Source: Paraspadella gotoi (taxonomy: Eukaryota > Chaetognatha). Taken from it: a stretch of DNA of 64,000 nucleotides. The stretch spans positions 1,231,678 through 1,295,677 of the forward strand of contig JBJCIZ010000239.1 in assembly GCA_051294375.1 (NCBI GenBank), given 5' to 3'. Position 1 is the stretch's first letter; each line of letters begins with the position of its first letter. Shown here in pieces: positions 1 to 50,931 of the stretch. The position numbers and the translations under genes are program-made. The notes below the pieces were generated by a model. That model saw only the letters and a list, made by a program, of their open reading frames with translations. It had not been told where the DNA came from and did not search any database.

Positions 1-540
1 ATTGTCGTTGTTATTGTCGTCGCTGCACTAGTCTCCAACATAGTCGAAAGTTTGGCATTTCGTTGTTTAAGTTTGTTCTTTTATGTTCAATTGTATTGTA
101 TTGCATTGTCTCCTTCCTATCTCGCATTAACTGTGACGAGTTATGCTATCTTTATTTCGCCTTAAAAATGTAAAATTCCATTTCATTTGTGCCAAGTCTT
201 TGTTTCCGGCATAAAACTTTTCCGCTGGACGAACCTATTACAAATGCTGGAGACGTTAAAACTGAAAGGATCATGCTAGTTCAGTTATGATTATACTAAA
301 GGGGAAAAAAAGAGGCGGATTTTTTTAAAGTTGGCCAAAGAAAGTGCCATCTATACCGTATTTCCTATTCAGTCAAGATTCTCATCTGAAAATTAAACAT
401 TATTAAATTTAGTAAAATTAGAATAAATTTGGTCTTACCTAAGAGTTGAAAACGTCGAGTTTTGCAATGAAAGGAAAGTAGGGGTAAAAAAAGGGATGAA
501 GAAATTAATTAATATTGATTTATGACGCGATATATATGAA
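1..540. other. AT-rich non-coding stretch
   Basis: No long open frame, splice-bounded segment or repeat unit was recognised here. The sequence is AT-rich with short homopolymers. It ends where a copy of the ~240-bp dispersed repeat begins. Confidence 0.5.
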
Positions 541-700
541 ATTGGTACAACCGATATAAAATTTATCCATACATTTAATAAATAAGCTATCTTGCCCCCG
601 ACTTTGGACAGGCTTTGGTGGGGGACAGGCCTCCATCACTCTATGACACAATATAAGACTCATCATTACTCCTTAGTCAAGTAAAACACTTTTAAAAACT
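541..700 (+). repeat. ~240-bp dispersed repeat, partial copy 1
   Basis: The block reads ggtacaaccgatataaaa, then aataaataagctatcttg, then ggacaggctttggtg, then cctccatcactct. The same order of words recurs at 32.40, 32.73, 39.36, 39.69, 44.09 and 50.52 kb. No open frame and no pol III boxes were recognised. The family is unknown to me. Confidence 0.6.
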
Positions 701-860
701 TAACGCAATCCGACAGGCCACGTTGAGATAGTTTCACACATCATAAATGTGTCTGTGAAATTCACGGAATCGAGTGAGAATTACATCCGGTTTCTTTAAA
801 AAACTGCGAGGGGCATTTTACTTCCGGTTTGAAATAAAAGAAAGAAACAAATAAAAAAAA

Positions 861-1076
861 NNNNNNNNNNNNNNNNNNNNNNNNNNNNNNNNNNNNNNNN
901 NNNNNNNNNNNNNNNNNNNNNNNNNNNNNNNNNNNNNNNNNNNNNNNNNNNNNNNNNNNNNNNNNNNNNNNNNNNNNNNNNNNNNNNNNNNNNNNNNNNN
1001 NNNNNNNNNNNNNNNNNNNNNNNNNNNNNNNNNNNNNNNNNNNNNNNNNNNNNNNNNNNNNNNNNNNNNNNNNNNN
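861..1076. other. Assembly gap, 216 N
   Basis: Run of N. Its right edge enters a (GA)n tract, so the gap probably lies in a microsatellite. Confidence 0.95.
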
Positions 1077-1175
1077 AGAGAGAGAGAGAGAGATGAGAAT
1101 TCTTCCGCCGTTCGAGTCACAGTCTGAAAGGGCGTCGTTCAACGTAAGAAAGTCGCATCCTTGTGTTATAGTCTT

Positions 1176-1600
1176 CTCGGCAAAGTGGAAAGTGGAATTA
1201 GGAAGGTGGAAAGCGGAAATGGGAAGGTGGAATTAGGAGGTAGAAAGTGTAAATGGGAAGGTGGAATTAGGAAGGTGGAAGGTAAAATAAGGAAGGAGAA
1301 AGATGGAAATATAAATTTTGGAATTAGGAAGGTGGAAGCTGAATGATTAATGTGGAAATAGGAAAATGAGGAAAGTGAAAATAGGAAAATGAGGAAAGTG
1401 GAAATAGAAAAATGAGGAAAGTGGAAATAGGAAAATGAAAAAAGTGAAAATAGGAAAATGAGGAAAGTGGAAATAGGAAAATGAGGAAAGTGGAAATAGG
1501 AAAATGAGGAAAGAGGAAATAGGAAAATGAGGAAAGTGGAAATAGCAAGGCGGCTGTTGGAAAGTGGAAATAGCAAGGCGACGGTTGGAAAGTGGAAAAT
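1176..1600 (+). repeat. 23-bp purine-rich minisatellite
   Basis: From about 1351 the unit ataggaaaatgaggaaag plus tggaa repeats every 23 bases with few changes. More degenerate ggtggaattaggaag units precede it. The strand bias (almost no C) leaves a long minus-strand open frame rich in Phe/Ser, which is a by-product of the repeat and not a gene. Confidence 0.85.
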
Positions 1601-2042
1601 AGTAAAAGAAAGACTGAAACTTAAAAAAAAGGCCAAATTAGAAATTAAAAGTAATTGTAAAAATGGAAAGTTGAAAGCGGAAAGTGAAAGAAAATTTTCA
1701 TACCAAAAGAAGAGGAGGGGAAAAGAGGAGGAAGCTATTAAATAGAAATTTAAAAATCGCAAAGTGGCGCATAAAAATCAGGCGAAAAGCTAAGGGGAAA
1801 AAGGGTTAAAAAAAATTATCAAATATAAAAATTGAAACAAAGTGAAACGGAAATAATAAAATAGAATAAAAGAAAGAATCGGGAAGATGTGAAATCCTTG
1901 ACTCACAAAAATTGTTTTTCTTTTTTAATTTTCACTCTTTTTTTTTCTCTTTTTCCTTTCTTTGTTTTTAAATTCTTTATATATATCTAATTTTTCTTTG
2001 AGAGTCATTGCATGTACCGTGATAAGGAATTATATAAAAAAT

Positions 2043-2153
2043 TTCACATGGGAGTATAAGTACACTATCTTATTTGAACCTGAAGATGATCTGTCCAATT
2101 GATCGAAATATTGGCCATGAAATAAAATAGTGTACCTGTACTCCCATGTGAAG
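2043..2153. repeat. Inverted repeat (foldback) with ~55-base loop
   Basis: The left arm at 2043-2070 (ttcacatgggagtata and agtacactat) is the reverse complement of the right arm at 2127-2153 (atagtgtacctgtact and cccatgtgaa), with about two mismatches. The loop holds cctgaagatgatctg and gatcgaaatattgg. It could be a small foldback transposon or the end of a larger element. Confidence 0.65.
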
Positions 2154-2247
2154 TCTTATTTCTTTTTAAACATCTCTAACTTTTGCCAAATGAAGGGTAT
2201 TTTCGTAAGTTTCTATTCATAATTCAGGCACATAATTTAAAGATTAA

Positions 2248-2491
2248 NNNNNNNNNNNNNNNNNNNNNNNNNNNNNNNNNNNNNNNNNNNNNNNNNNNNN
2301 NNNNNNNNNNNNNNNNNNNNNNNNNNNNNNNNNNNNNNNNNNNNNNNNNNNNNNNNNNNNNNNNNNNNNNNNNNNNNNNNNNNNNNNNNNNNNNNNNNNN
2401 NNNNNNNNNNNNNNNNNNNNNNNNNNNNNNNNNNNNNNNNNNNNNNNNNNNNNNNNNNNNNNNNNNNNNNNNNNNNNNNNNNNNNNNNNNN
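2248..2491. other. Assembly gap, 244 N
   Basis: Run of N followed directly by a (CT)n tract. Confidence 0.95.
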
Positions 2492-2714
2492 CTCTCTCTC
2501 TCTCTCTCTCTCTGTCTGAACGAGAGACGGGAGAGAGAGAGAGAGAGTTTTTCCTCACCGATTCTCACAACCTTTTTCTCTCTCTTCATCTTTATTTTTT
2601 CTTTTTTTTTCTTTATTTTTTCCTTTCTTTTTCGCGATCCCCTTTTTTTTTCTGGCTTCGAACCCAAAAGCGAAAGCAAACAAGAATTCAAATATCAGAC
2701 GCCGATGGACGAAA

Positions 2715-2751
<37 letters not shown>

Positions 2752-3240
2752 CTCGTCGTCATTGTCCTTCTTCTTCCCCTCGTAATCGTTGTTGTTCTAA
2801 ACCTCATTGTTACCGTTTTCGCTTTTGTCCTTTTTTTTTTTGCTCCTTTCCTGCCATTGTTGTTGTTGTTGTTGTTTGTCAAAACTGATTCGTCGTCGTC
2901 GTCGTCATCATTATTGTAGTTTTTAATGACGTTATTGTTACAGTCTGAGTCGATGTTGTCGTGGTTTTTATTATTGTAGCTTCCCATAATTAATGTCCAC
3001 GTCGTCGTCGTCATCGTCTTCGTCGTCGTCGTCGTCATCGTCTTCATCGTGGTCATCTTCTTCTTCGTCGTCGTCGTTCTGATCATGGTCGTCGTCGTCG
3101 TCGTCGTCGTAGTCGTCCTCCGTTATCTAGCATCGAAGCCTCGCATCCTTTTTTATCCAAAATCTTCGTTATCATCTTCATCGTCGTCGTCGTCATCATC
3201 ATCGTTTGCATTATCATTCATTGTTATACTTTTATCTCTC
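2715..3240. repeat. TCG/TCA trinucleotide-rich region
   Basis: Blocks of tcgtcgtcg, ttgttgttg and tcatcatcg follow each other. All frames over the block are low complexity (Ser, Val or Arg on plus; Asp, Thr or Asn on minus). The minus strand could encode an acidic stretch, but no splice-bounded exon could be supported. Confidence 0.7.
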
Positions 3241-3279
3241 ATCTTCATCTGAAGCAGCTAAAGAATTGATAGCATTGAA

Positions 3280-3280
<1 letters not shown>

Positions 3281-3339
<59 letters not shown>

Positions 3340-3340
3340 G
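3281..3340 (+). repeat. (CGG)n trinucleotide run
   Basis: About twenty uninterrupted cgg units lead into cagcagcggcgg. Such runs can form stable secondary structure. No coding role can be shown. Confidence 0.9.
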
Positions 3341-3489
3341 CGGCGGTACGACCTCACCCCAGCTGCGGCTTGGATGGAATCGAGAGATGGATTTCCGTCC
3401 GTTCGTCCATCTGTCCGGAACTACGAATCAGTTCGTCAACAGAAGAAGTCGGTTTCTGGACTTAACCAAAAATTGAATGAGGACTTTTG

Positions 3490-4505
3490 TTAGTTTTAAA
3501 TTTAAACTTAGATTAAAACTTAAATATGTTTTAATATAACAATTACGGATTATACTAATTCTGCTCTTGAGTTGAACCTCTTCTTAAGAAAGCTACCAAT
3601 GTATGAAAATTACAAAATTGCTATATTAACATTTAATAGCAGTGTTATTAATAGTTAGCTATAACGGCCACGAAAACAGTCAAATAGAACGTATGTAATC
3701 GTTTTTAAAGTGAAACTGCTTTCACAGTATATCAATCATTACGTGTTCGTTGTTTTTCCAACCTCGCTTTAATAAAAATATATTTTCTAATCTTGAAACT
3801 GTTATTTTGTTTTTATCTCCGAACCCGTTACGACTCGAACCCGTTGTGCCACCTCGCAGTTCTTGATGGAACTATTCGTAACAAAAGACAATTTCGAAAG
3901 ATGATTCGAAGAATTTCAATTATTATCATGAAAATAAATAAGTAATTTTCAAAATACAAAATATTGCGTATTGTGTATGTTTTGTGCAACTTCGTTTATG
4001 AAATATATCCAATTAGTAGACCTCAATAAAACAATGAAGTCATTATTGTAATCGCAGGCAATGATAAGGCTTAGATTAGCGCGGGTTTGCCTAAGCAACC
4101 TCCGGGAACACTTTTTTCCACAGCCAAGAATCGAAGATAACGATAACTTAAATATATTTTGAACGCGATAGTTAACAAAACAAAAAATTATTAAAAAAAC
4201 CATGAAAGCAAAATATTAATTTTCGACGATTTTTTACAGTATTTAAAGGAATGAAATTCTCTTTATTATCGTATTTTTCATTGGGCAAAAAAATAAGCGA
4301 TCGAGCTTTATAGCTTGACTAAATAATCTATATATAATGACGCTCGTCAATTTCAATTCTGTCAAAGAGTTTGTTATTTATTCCTTCAACTTTGTCATCT
4401 AAAATCAAACGAAGGTCGCGAAAAAGAAACAACATGTATGAGTTACGATGACGGAAAAAATATGTAGACTCGAAATTTGACAAGTGATCATGATAATACA
4501 GTGAG
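3490..4505. other. AT-rich non-coding stretch
   Basis: No coding segment was recognised. The sequence is AT-rich with scattered stops in all frames. At 3826-3856 it holds cgaacccgttacgactcg and cgaacccgttgtgcc, faintly similar to the SINE-like family at 5.66 kb, too little to call. Confidence 0.4.
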
Positions 4506-4516
4506 GAGACTGCGGA

Positions 4517-4522
4517 GAGAAG

Positions 4523-4581
<59 letters not shown>

Positions 4582-4751
4582 GGTGATAAGTTCACTCTAG
4601 GAGGGAATTATTAAATATAACTGGTTAAAGTGTCTTCAATATCTGCAGCATGTTAAGAAAAAAAACTTTCTACATTTCGCGTAGTAGAATATTTCATTAT
4701 CAGCGGAACAATCACACTGACTCCTCTCTACTCTCTCTCTCTCTCTCTCTC

Positions 4752-4804
<53 letters not shown>
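4517..4804. repeat. Paired (GA)n and (CT)n microsatellites
   Basis: A (GA)n block at 4517-4582 and a (CT)n block at 4731-4804 face each other across ~150 bases. They are reverse complements and could form a long hairpin. Neither is coding. Confidence 0.85.
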
Positions 4805-4805
<1 letters not shown>

Positions 4806-5082
4806 TCAGACTCGCCTTTACTTTCCGTCCGGATGCGAATGAGGAAAATTTTCAGATGCTATTTAGGAACTACTATTTTAAATGGAATTCCCAAATTTCT
4901 AAGTCAAACTTACTCTTTTTTGACGAAGACAAATTGCAGGGAGACAAGTTGACTTGTGTTCGTCGTCGTCGTTTTCGTCTTCGCCATCATCATCGTCGTC
5001 ATCGTCGTCTTCGTCATCATCACCCTCATTGTCTTCTTGCCATCATTGTCTGCAATGAAACGATGACTCAACCATCTGCTTC

Positions 5083-5510
5083 ATGGGTTCGATTCCATCT
5101 CGAATTCCCGGCGCCGACTCCCAACAACCGAACGACGCCGCCTGCCCCTGCCTTCCCTCCCTCGGCGTCAAACGACGCAAAAGCGAAGCCGCGGTCCACG
5201 CCCTCAAACCGCGAACGGCGACCGGCGCCAGAAAAACTAAAAAGACGCCGGCGGAGAAAGACGCCGCCCATCGAAACGCCGCCGCGGAATTCACAAAAAC
5301 TCGAGCCAAATACGCTACTGCGACGCCGCTCGCCGCTATTCCGGAACGCCTCGTCCGTCTCGACGACGCCGACGGCGCCGGTGCCGACCCTAATTCCTCC
5401 ACGGCGTCGCGTCTTCATCTTCCCGTCGACGCCGATCGATCCGTCAAGAGCGTCTCGTTCGACGACGCCTCCATCGCCTCCACGAGGCGAGAGATCGACG
5501 GAAGTACAAG
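5083..5510 (+). CDS. Exon 1 of unrecognised gene
   Basis: The frame opens MGSIPSRIPGADSQQ and runs 142 codons to a donor caag|gtatta, leaving two bases (ag) of a split codon. Ala, Lys and Arg are frequent (TGARKTKKTPAEKDAAHR), followed by an Asp/Ala stretch. The ATG lies in gggttcgattcc, which by chance or origin matches the pol III B box. Confidence 0.6.
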
Positions 5511-8500
5511 GTATTAAAAAGTACAGTCCAGTCTTGCATTGCAGATGGAATTGGATCCGCGACTCGGGTAGAATCAGCCGAAAGAAGGATTCTTCCTTTT
5601 CATGGTTTTGCATAAATGATATCATTATAAATGGAAAAAAAACATCGGTTGTAAATAACTAACGTGGATAAGGCGCTAAGTGGGCTGAAGACTACTATCC
5701 GTAACTTCTGTGCCACCTCAGCAGATATGGAACTGGTCCTGGGCTCGGAACCTAGTGGTCATTAACTGAAGGCTTTACTCAATGAGCCACCGGGTCACGA
5801 CTGAAGGTGTCCTGCTTATAACCCATCTAACCCGCCTCACCTTCAATATCGAACTCACCTCACTTACCCCTTTTATGAGAATCATCTTGAATCTAATTCT
5901 CTTGCTCCCTCTCTATCGTCTCCGTCTCCCTCTCTATCAGGCGTCGACGTCGCCGTCACGACTCGACGTCGATCAAACCGGAAGACTCAGCGTCGAACGC
6001 GGCAGCGGGCGGCGAAGCTGGGGCGCAGCCAGCGTCGGGGACGAGGATTCACGAGTTGGCGATGAAGGCGAAGAGGAAGTTGGGGAGGAAGAAGGGGGAG
6101 GAGGAGGAGGGGGAGGAGGAAGAAGAGGAGGAGGATCCGGCGAGAGGAATCGTGCTCAAAGGAGATCAATTGCAAAGGCTTCAATCCAGGTGGTTGAGAG
6201 AAAGGGATTGCTTGAAGGCAATATTAGCAAAATACTGGCAGTTTTAGAGATTTTAGGATTAAAATGTTGAAAGGATGATTGTTGATTAGTGTCGTGAAGC
6301 GGGTACAATTGGGACATTATGATTAAAGCCATAGACATTAGACAAGACAGATTTTGTCTTTAGAGAATAGACAGTCAGTTTTGGGTTAACTTTATAGACT
6401 TTTGAATATTTTAGGAAACAAAGAATTTCATGGATTTTAAATTATTACTATTGAAACGGTTCATATATTCCTATTGATATTATGTTTTTGTATTTTTTTT
6501 CTTTTAAATAATCTTTCTCTTCTTCTTTACATCAGCAAAAGATTACATTTTAAATCAAATTTAGCAACAATGAGTTTTAACAATAAAAATTTAATTGTAA
6601 AATAAAAACCCATTGTTGTTAAATTTGATTTATTAAAAATCAGCATGCTGAATAAAGACTCGAAATCTACACGAGTCGAAACGTGTCCGATTTTTATTTT
6701 AAAATAACAACCCATTGTTGTTTAAACAAACTTTTCGTTACACTCCTATTAAATTTCTAACTAACAACAAAAAAAGAAAAGCTAACTACAATTTAAATCA
6801 TTTTTTTTCATTTTTCTTAAATATTTTAAAGACGTTTTTTCCGTTCCACGTTTTCTAATTTTCGATATAAAAATGGTAAAACAAAAATAAAAATCATTCG
6901 TTCATTCATTCCATAAACCAGCTTTCTTTTCGCCTAACTTTGGTGGGTTTTCGTCCCTCTTACAAAGACTAATATATTGTAATACATTGTAATACATTGT
7001 AAAAACCCTCGCATCATTTATCCCGTCTTAATTAATATTTAATTCAATTATTCACTCGTCGAATTCCCTCCCTTCCTCCCCCAACATCCAAACCTTCCTC
7101 CAGACAAAGTCGACGCCTCGAAATCCAACGGCGCCATCGACGAACCCTCGCCTCCGCTTCGGGTCTAAGCCGGCGCCTTTTGACCTCGGGAAAAGTGACG
7201 CCGGCGGAGACGGCGCCGAGATTTTCCAATACTCGAGATTCGGCGCCGAGAATGGAACGAAACGAAACGGCGTCGGAAGAGGACGACGCCGGGGATCGAA
7301 CAGCGACTTTCGGCGTGGCGGCTGCGGCTGCAGCGTCTGCGGATGCAGCGTCTGCGGCGGCGTCTGGCGTTACGACGGAAAGTTCGTCACCAATGGAAGA
7401 AACGTCGGTCGCTATGACGACGGCGACAACGACGACGACGGTAATTGACGATGACGAAGACGACGAAGTGACAACTACGCCGACACAAACAGAAACGATG
7501 ACAATGACGCCGATGAATGACGATGACGAAGACGACGGAAAGAAAACGACGACGACGACGACGACAACGACGACAGTCATTGACGACGACGAAGACGATG
7601 AAGAGAAAGCGACGACATTGATGCCTCAACTCACAGCGACATCAACGACTTCGGGCGTCTACGAAACGACGCCGATTCCTCTAACCCAAGACGGCGTCGC
7701 CCCAACAACGCCGGAGAATGAAAAGGAAGCCGAGGAAAATCGGCGAGATTCCGTCGCCGGGACGAATAATCTTTCGGATTCGATGGAACCGAGATTGAAC
7801 GATGGCGCCGTTCCACATCAATCGAACTCAACTCTTAGAGATTCCGGTTCCATTTCAGACTACGACGTCTCGAAGGTCCGGGGTTCGATTCCCGACCGCT
7901 TAGGCAATACTCCGTCTCCCGTTCACTCTACCAATCCTAATTTTGACAATCACGATGGCGACGCGTCCAATGCTGCCAATACTGCGTCCAATGCTGCCAA
8001 TACTGCGTCCACTGCTGCCAATACTGCGTCCAATGCTGCCAATACTGCGTCCTATGGTGCCAATACTGCGACTGCAGATGCATCGCTTGAAGATTCTACA
8101 GCATCAAGCGAAAATCTCTCGCGTCGGGATTCGATTCCATCCGACGAAGAGAAAAACTTGGAAGAAGAAGGAACGAAACTTCCTTTGGTCGAAGATTTCG
8201 AGACGAAGAGAAAAAAGGAGAAAAATATCGAGGATCGAAAGATGAATGAAGTCGAAGATGGAAAGGAGATGAATGACCAGGAATCGCAGGATGGCACCAA
8301 CTTTTACGTTAACGGCGCCAACGCCAACGCCGAAGACGCCGAAGTCAATTTTGACGCCAAGGCCGACCACGCCAACATGAACGCTGATGCTTTTCGCGAT
8401 CCTAAGGACATTTCTGACTCCTCGCCCAAGAATATCATGACCTTAAGTGAAAATGAAGTTAGCAAGCCTGACGCCAACGTCAAGGAACTCAATGACTCCA

Positions 8501-8934
8501 ACCCCAATGTTGACAACAATGAAACAAACGACGCAGACGCCAAATTCGGCGCTATTGTCAGTGAATGCCACGCCAACGCCATCGCCAGTGACGCTAATGG
8601 CGCTGAAACCAATTCCAATGTCAGTGAATGCGACGCCAACGCCAACGCCAATTACGCCAACTTCGCCTCGACGAAAACAAATTCCGAAACGATTTCCGGC
8701 CTCGAAATATCAAACTTAAAAACTCGCGTCGAATCCAATATCATCCGGAGTTTAACTCACGATCTCCCGGATGTAATAGAAGATAGTGTCTCCAGCCTCA
8801 TGAAGAACGAGGAAATCAACAACAACAAGAAAGACGACGAATCGGCGACGCTGGCGCTGCCGCTGCCGCCGACGCCGCAATCGACTCGAAATGGAATTTC
8901 GACGCCGTCTGAATCGATTTCGGCGCCGCGATGA
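5083..8934 (+). CDS. Unrecognised three-exon gene, 835-residue low-complexity protein
   Basis: Three segments join with matching phase: 5083-5510, 5941-6189 and 7104-8934. They total 2508 bases, an exact multiple of three, ending at TGA 8932-8934. Both introns have GT/AG ends and the two acceptors have strong pyrimidine tracts. The start is the first ATG after an in-frame TGA at 5056; earlier exons cannot be excluded. The protein is basic and Ala-rich at the N-terminus (KRRKSEAA, ARKTKKTP). It continues with an acidic Glu run, then a long Ser/Thr/Asp-rich tail with 7-residue TASNAAN repeats and many DANA/NANA dipeptides. No domain, signal peptide or membrane segment is visible, and most of it should be disordered. 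I do not recognise the family and assign no function. Confidence 0.6.
5663..5809 (-). repeat. SINE-like element, shorter copy, in intron 1
   Basis: It matches the longer copy at 27959-28202 at both ends: gtggataaggcg on the left and caatgagccaccgggtca then cgactgaagg on the right. Read on the minus strand it opens with tggctcattgag, close to a tRNA A box. The centre is diverged or deleted. It sits wholly inside intron 1 of the unrecognised gene. Confidence 0.6.
5941..6189 (+). CDS. Exon 2 of unrecognised gene
   Basis: The acceptor is ctctctatcag|gcg after a long pyrimidine tract. The first base completes the codon left by exon 1. The frame then reads through STSIKPEDSASNAAAG, KAKRKLGRKKG, a run of Glu, and DPARGIVLKGDQLQRL, ending at ccag|gtggtt with phase 2. 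Other frames over this stretch are Gly/Arg-rich and do not fit the phases. If the donor is not used, the same frame stops at 6246. Confidence 0.55.
6553..6722. repeat. Inverted repeat inside intron 2 of unrecognised gene
   Basis: The arm at 6553-6579 (aaatcaaatttagcaaca then atgagtttt) pairs with 6605-6631 (aaaacccattgttgtt then aaatttgattt), about 25 of 27 positions. The word acccattgttgttt returns at 6709-6722. Between lie gactcgaaatctacacg and agtcgaaacgtgtccg, themselves partly palindromic. This resembles a small foldback or MITE. Confidence 0.6.
7104..8934 (+). CDS. Exon 3 (terminal) of unrecognised gene
   Basis: The acceptor is ccttcctccag|aca after a C/T-rich tract. The first base completes an Arg codon, and the frame is open for 610 codons to TGA. 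Near 7420-7610 it has VIDDDEDDE blocks alternating with poly-Thr. At 7967-8070 a 21-bp DNA repeat encodes five TASNAAN units. From about 8310 it is rich in DANANA-like dipeptides. It ends NGISTPSESISAPR. The mixed composition and long open frame favour real coding over repeat by-product. The alternative frame after the same acceptor stops at 7165. Confidence 0.6.
7967..8070 (+). repeat. 21-bp in-frame coding repeat
   Basis: Five copies of a unit built on tccaatgctgccaatact plus gcg. Because 21 is a multiple of three, the repeat adds whole heptapeptides to the tail of the unrecognised protein. Copy number is likely to vary among individuals. Confidence 0.85.
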
Positions 8935-9098
8935 GAGTCTGAGCGATGACGGCGCCGCCCATCCTCCTCTACAGTCTACATCCTCTTCTTATCCTCCACC
9001 CCCCCGATTCCATTTTTTTTGGGGGGGGCGGTGGTTGGGAAATGTTTTGGAGGGAGAAAAACAGAGACGGAGTTAAAAGAAGTCAAAAGTTTGGAGGG

Positions 9099-9145
<47 letters not shown>

Positions 9146-9906
9146 TTTATTACATAAAAGACAGTTTATTACATTATTTGCATATTAATGAAACTTTTCA
9201 GGTGTAAATTTTTGAATTTTGAACTAATCTTTATCGCAAAACGTTTAATTTGACCCACAAATCGTCTTCCATTATATTTAATTTAAATAAATTCTTTATG
9301 CGTTTGTTTTAAAATCCCCACGCGTAGAAAATGAGGTCCTGCTCTATTAAGTTTCCTTTCTCTTTATATTTTGATAACAATCCCATCGTTAATCATTTTT
9401 TTTAGATGTTTATATCCACCCCTTAAGAAAAAAGATCGGATAACGATTTTGATTTCGAAAATAAATCCATCCTTTCGAATGAAAGAAAGATTTTAAAAAG
9501 GGGGGGGGTCGCTCGCAAATAAGATTCGTGACTTCGTTATTATTAAGAATATCTTTTTGTCATAATCGCAAATTTTTTTATTCATTCTTTCTCACTGAAT
9601 AATCATTTTTGAGTAATTTATTTAACATTTTTGGGAATTCCTAAATAATTTTTTTTCCCCGAGTTCCGCTTCTCTTTATTTCTTTATCAATTTTCATACA
9701 TTAAATAATTTTACAACTCTTTTCCATCTGAAATCATTGTTATAATTTCATCATTATTCCAATTAACTCGCGTCTTTACTCGTTCGCTATCTTAATTTCA
9801 TTCAATTTTATCAGAGATTGTACAATGTACAATGTACAATGTACAATCGTGTTGTAACAATTGATCGTTCATGAAAAATTACTTTCAATCCGCAGAAAAT
9901 ATTTGG
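8935..9906. other. 3' flank and intergenic DNA
   Basis: It holds (GA)n at 9102-9139 and AT-rich sequence. A run aatgtacaatgtacaat lies near 9822-9846. Nothing coding was recognised between the unrecognised gene and the myosin 5' region. Confidence 0.5.
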
Positions 9907-10012
9907 TTCAAGATTTGTGGTCAGAGAGAGATAGAGAGAAAAAGATAAAGATAGATAAAGAGAGAATAACAAATAAGAGTCATTAGTCAGTGATAGAGAG
10001 AGAGAGAGAGAA

Positions 10013-10090
<78 letters not shown>

Positions 10091-10351
10091 AGAGAGAGAG
10101 AGAGAGTTATCGTCAGAAATCTCTCAGGTTTCAGCCTCAATAAATTTGCGACGGCGAAATTTTAGAAAATCTAAATCTTCTTCTAAATGGAAAAAAAAAA
10201 ACAAATCAAAGAAAGTTTTGACTCGCTCTCTATCCCACGCCCTCCCGCGCTGATTTTTTCGTCGTCGTCGTCGTCGTCGTAGACCGCGATGAAGGATGTT
10301 TATAGTTATTCACGGATTATTTTTAATAGGTTATTTATAAATTTTGTCCTC

Positions 10352-10385
<34 letters not shown>

Positions 10386-10602
10386 CTCTCTTCTCTCCGA
10401 TCATCTAACCCTCTCTCTCTGCTCTCTTTCTTTCCCTCTCTCTTCTCTTCTCTCCTCCCTCCTCTTCTCTCTCATTTCTTCAAATTCCTCGATCCTCTCC
10501 ATTTCCTCATTCCATCTCTAGCTCTCTCGAGTTTCTCCGCCTTTCGATTTCCTCCCGTTGCTCTTTTTTTTTTCTTCGTCGTATTTGTTCCAAAATTCCA
10601 AG

Positions 10603-50517
<39,915 letters not shown>

Positions 50518-50700
50518 ATAGGTACAACCAATATAATAATTATCCATTCGTTTAATAAATAAGCTATCTCGCCCCTTAATTTGGGACAGGCTTTGCTGGT
50601 TTAAGGCCTCCATCACTCTTACAAGATAATGACATAGCAGGTCCCTGCAATTGTCAATCAAGACCCCCAGAGTAGCTGGCTTTCCTGTCAATGTAATTTA
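50518..50700 (+). repeat. ~240-bp dispersed repeat, copy near retrotransposon
   Basis: It has tacaaccaatataataatt, aaataagctatct, gacaggctttgctgg and cctccatcactcttac, then gacatagcaggtccctgc. It lies just upstream of the truncated retrotransposon copy. Confidence 0.7.
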
Positions 50701-50890
50701 TACATAATATGTAATCATGCGTTCTGTTAACAACAACAGTAAACGTTGGGGCAAAGCGCCGACAAACGACGGCGTCCAACCTCGTATTCAATGCGATAGG
50801 AGGACGACGACAACGATGACGACGACGACGAAGAACGGACGAGGTCATGAGCGGGTCAGCGGAAACAAGTTCGTCCCCACGGTGGAGAGC

Positions 50891-50926
<36 letters not shown>

Positions 50927-50931
<5 letters not shown>

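Noticed and set aside
7868-7905. T-arm-like ggtccggggttcgattcccg, as in a tRNA gene
   Set aside because: No A-box or D-arm at the right distance upstream and no acceptor-stem pairing; it lies in an open coding frame.
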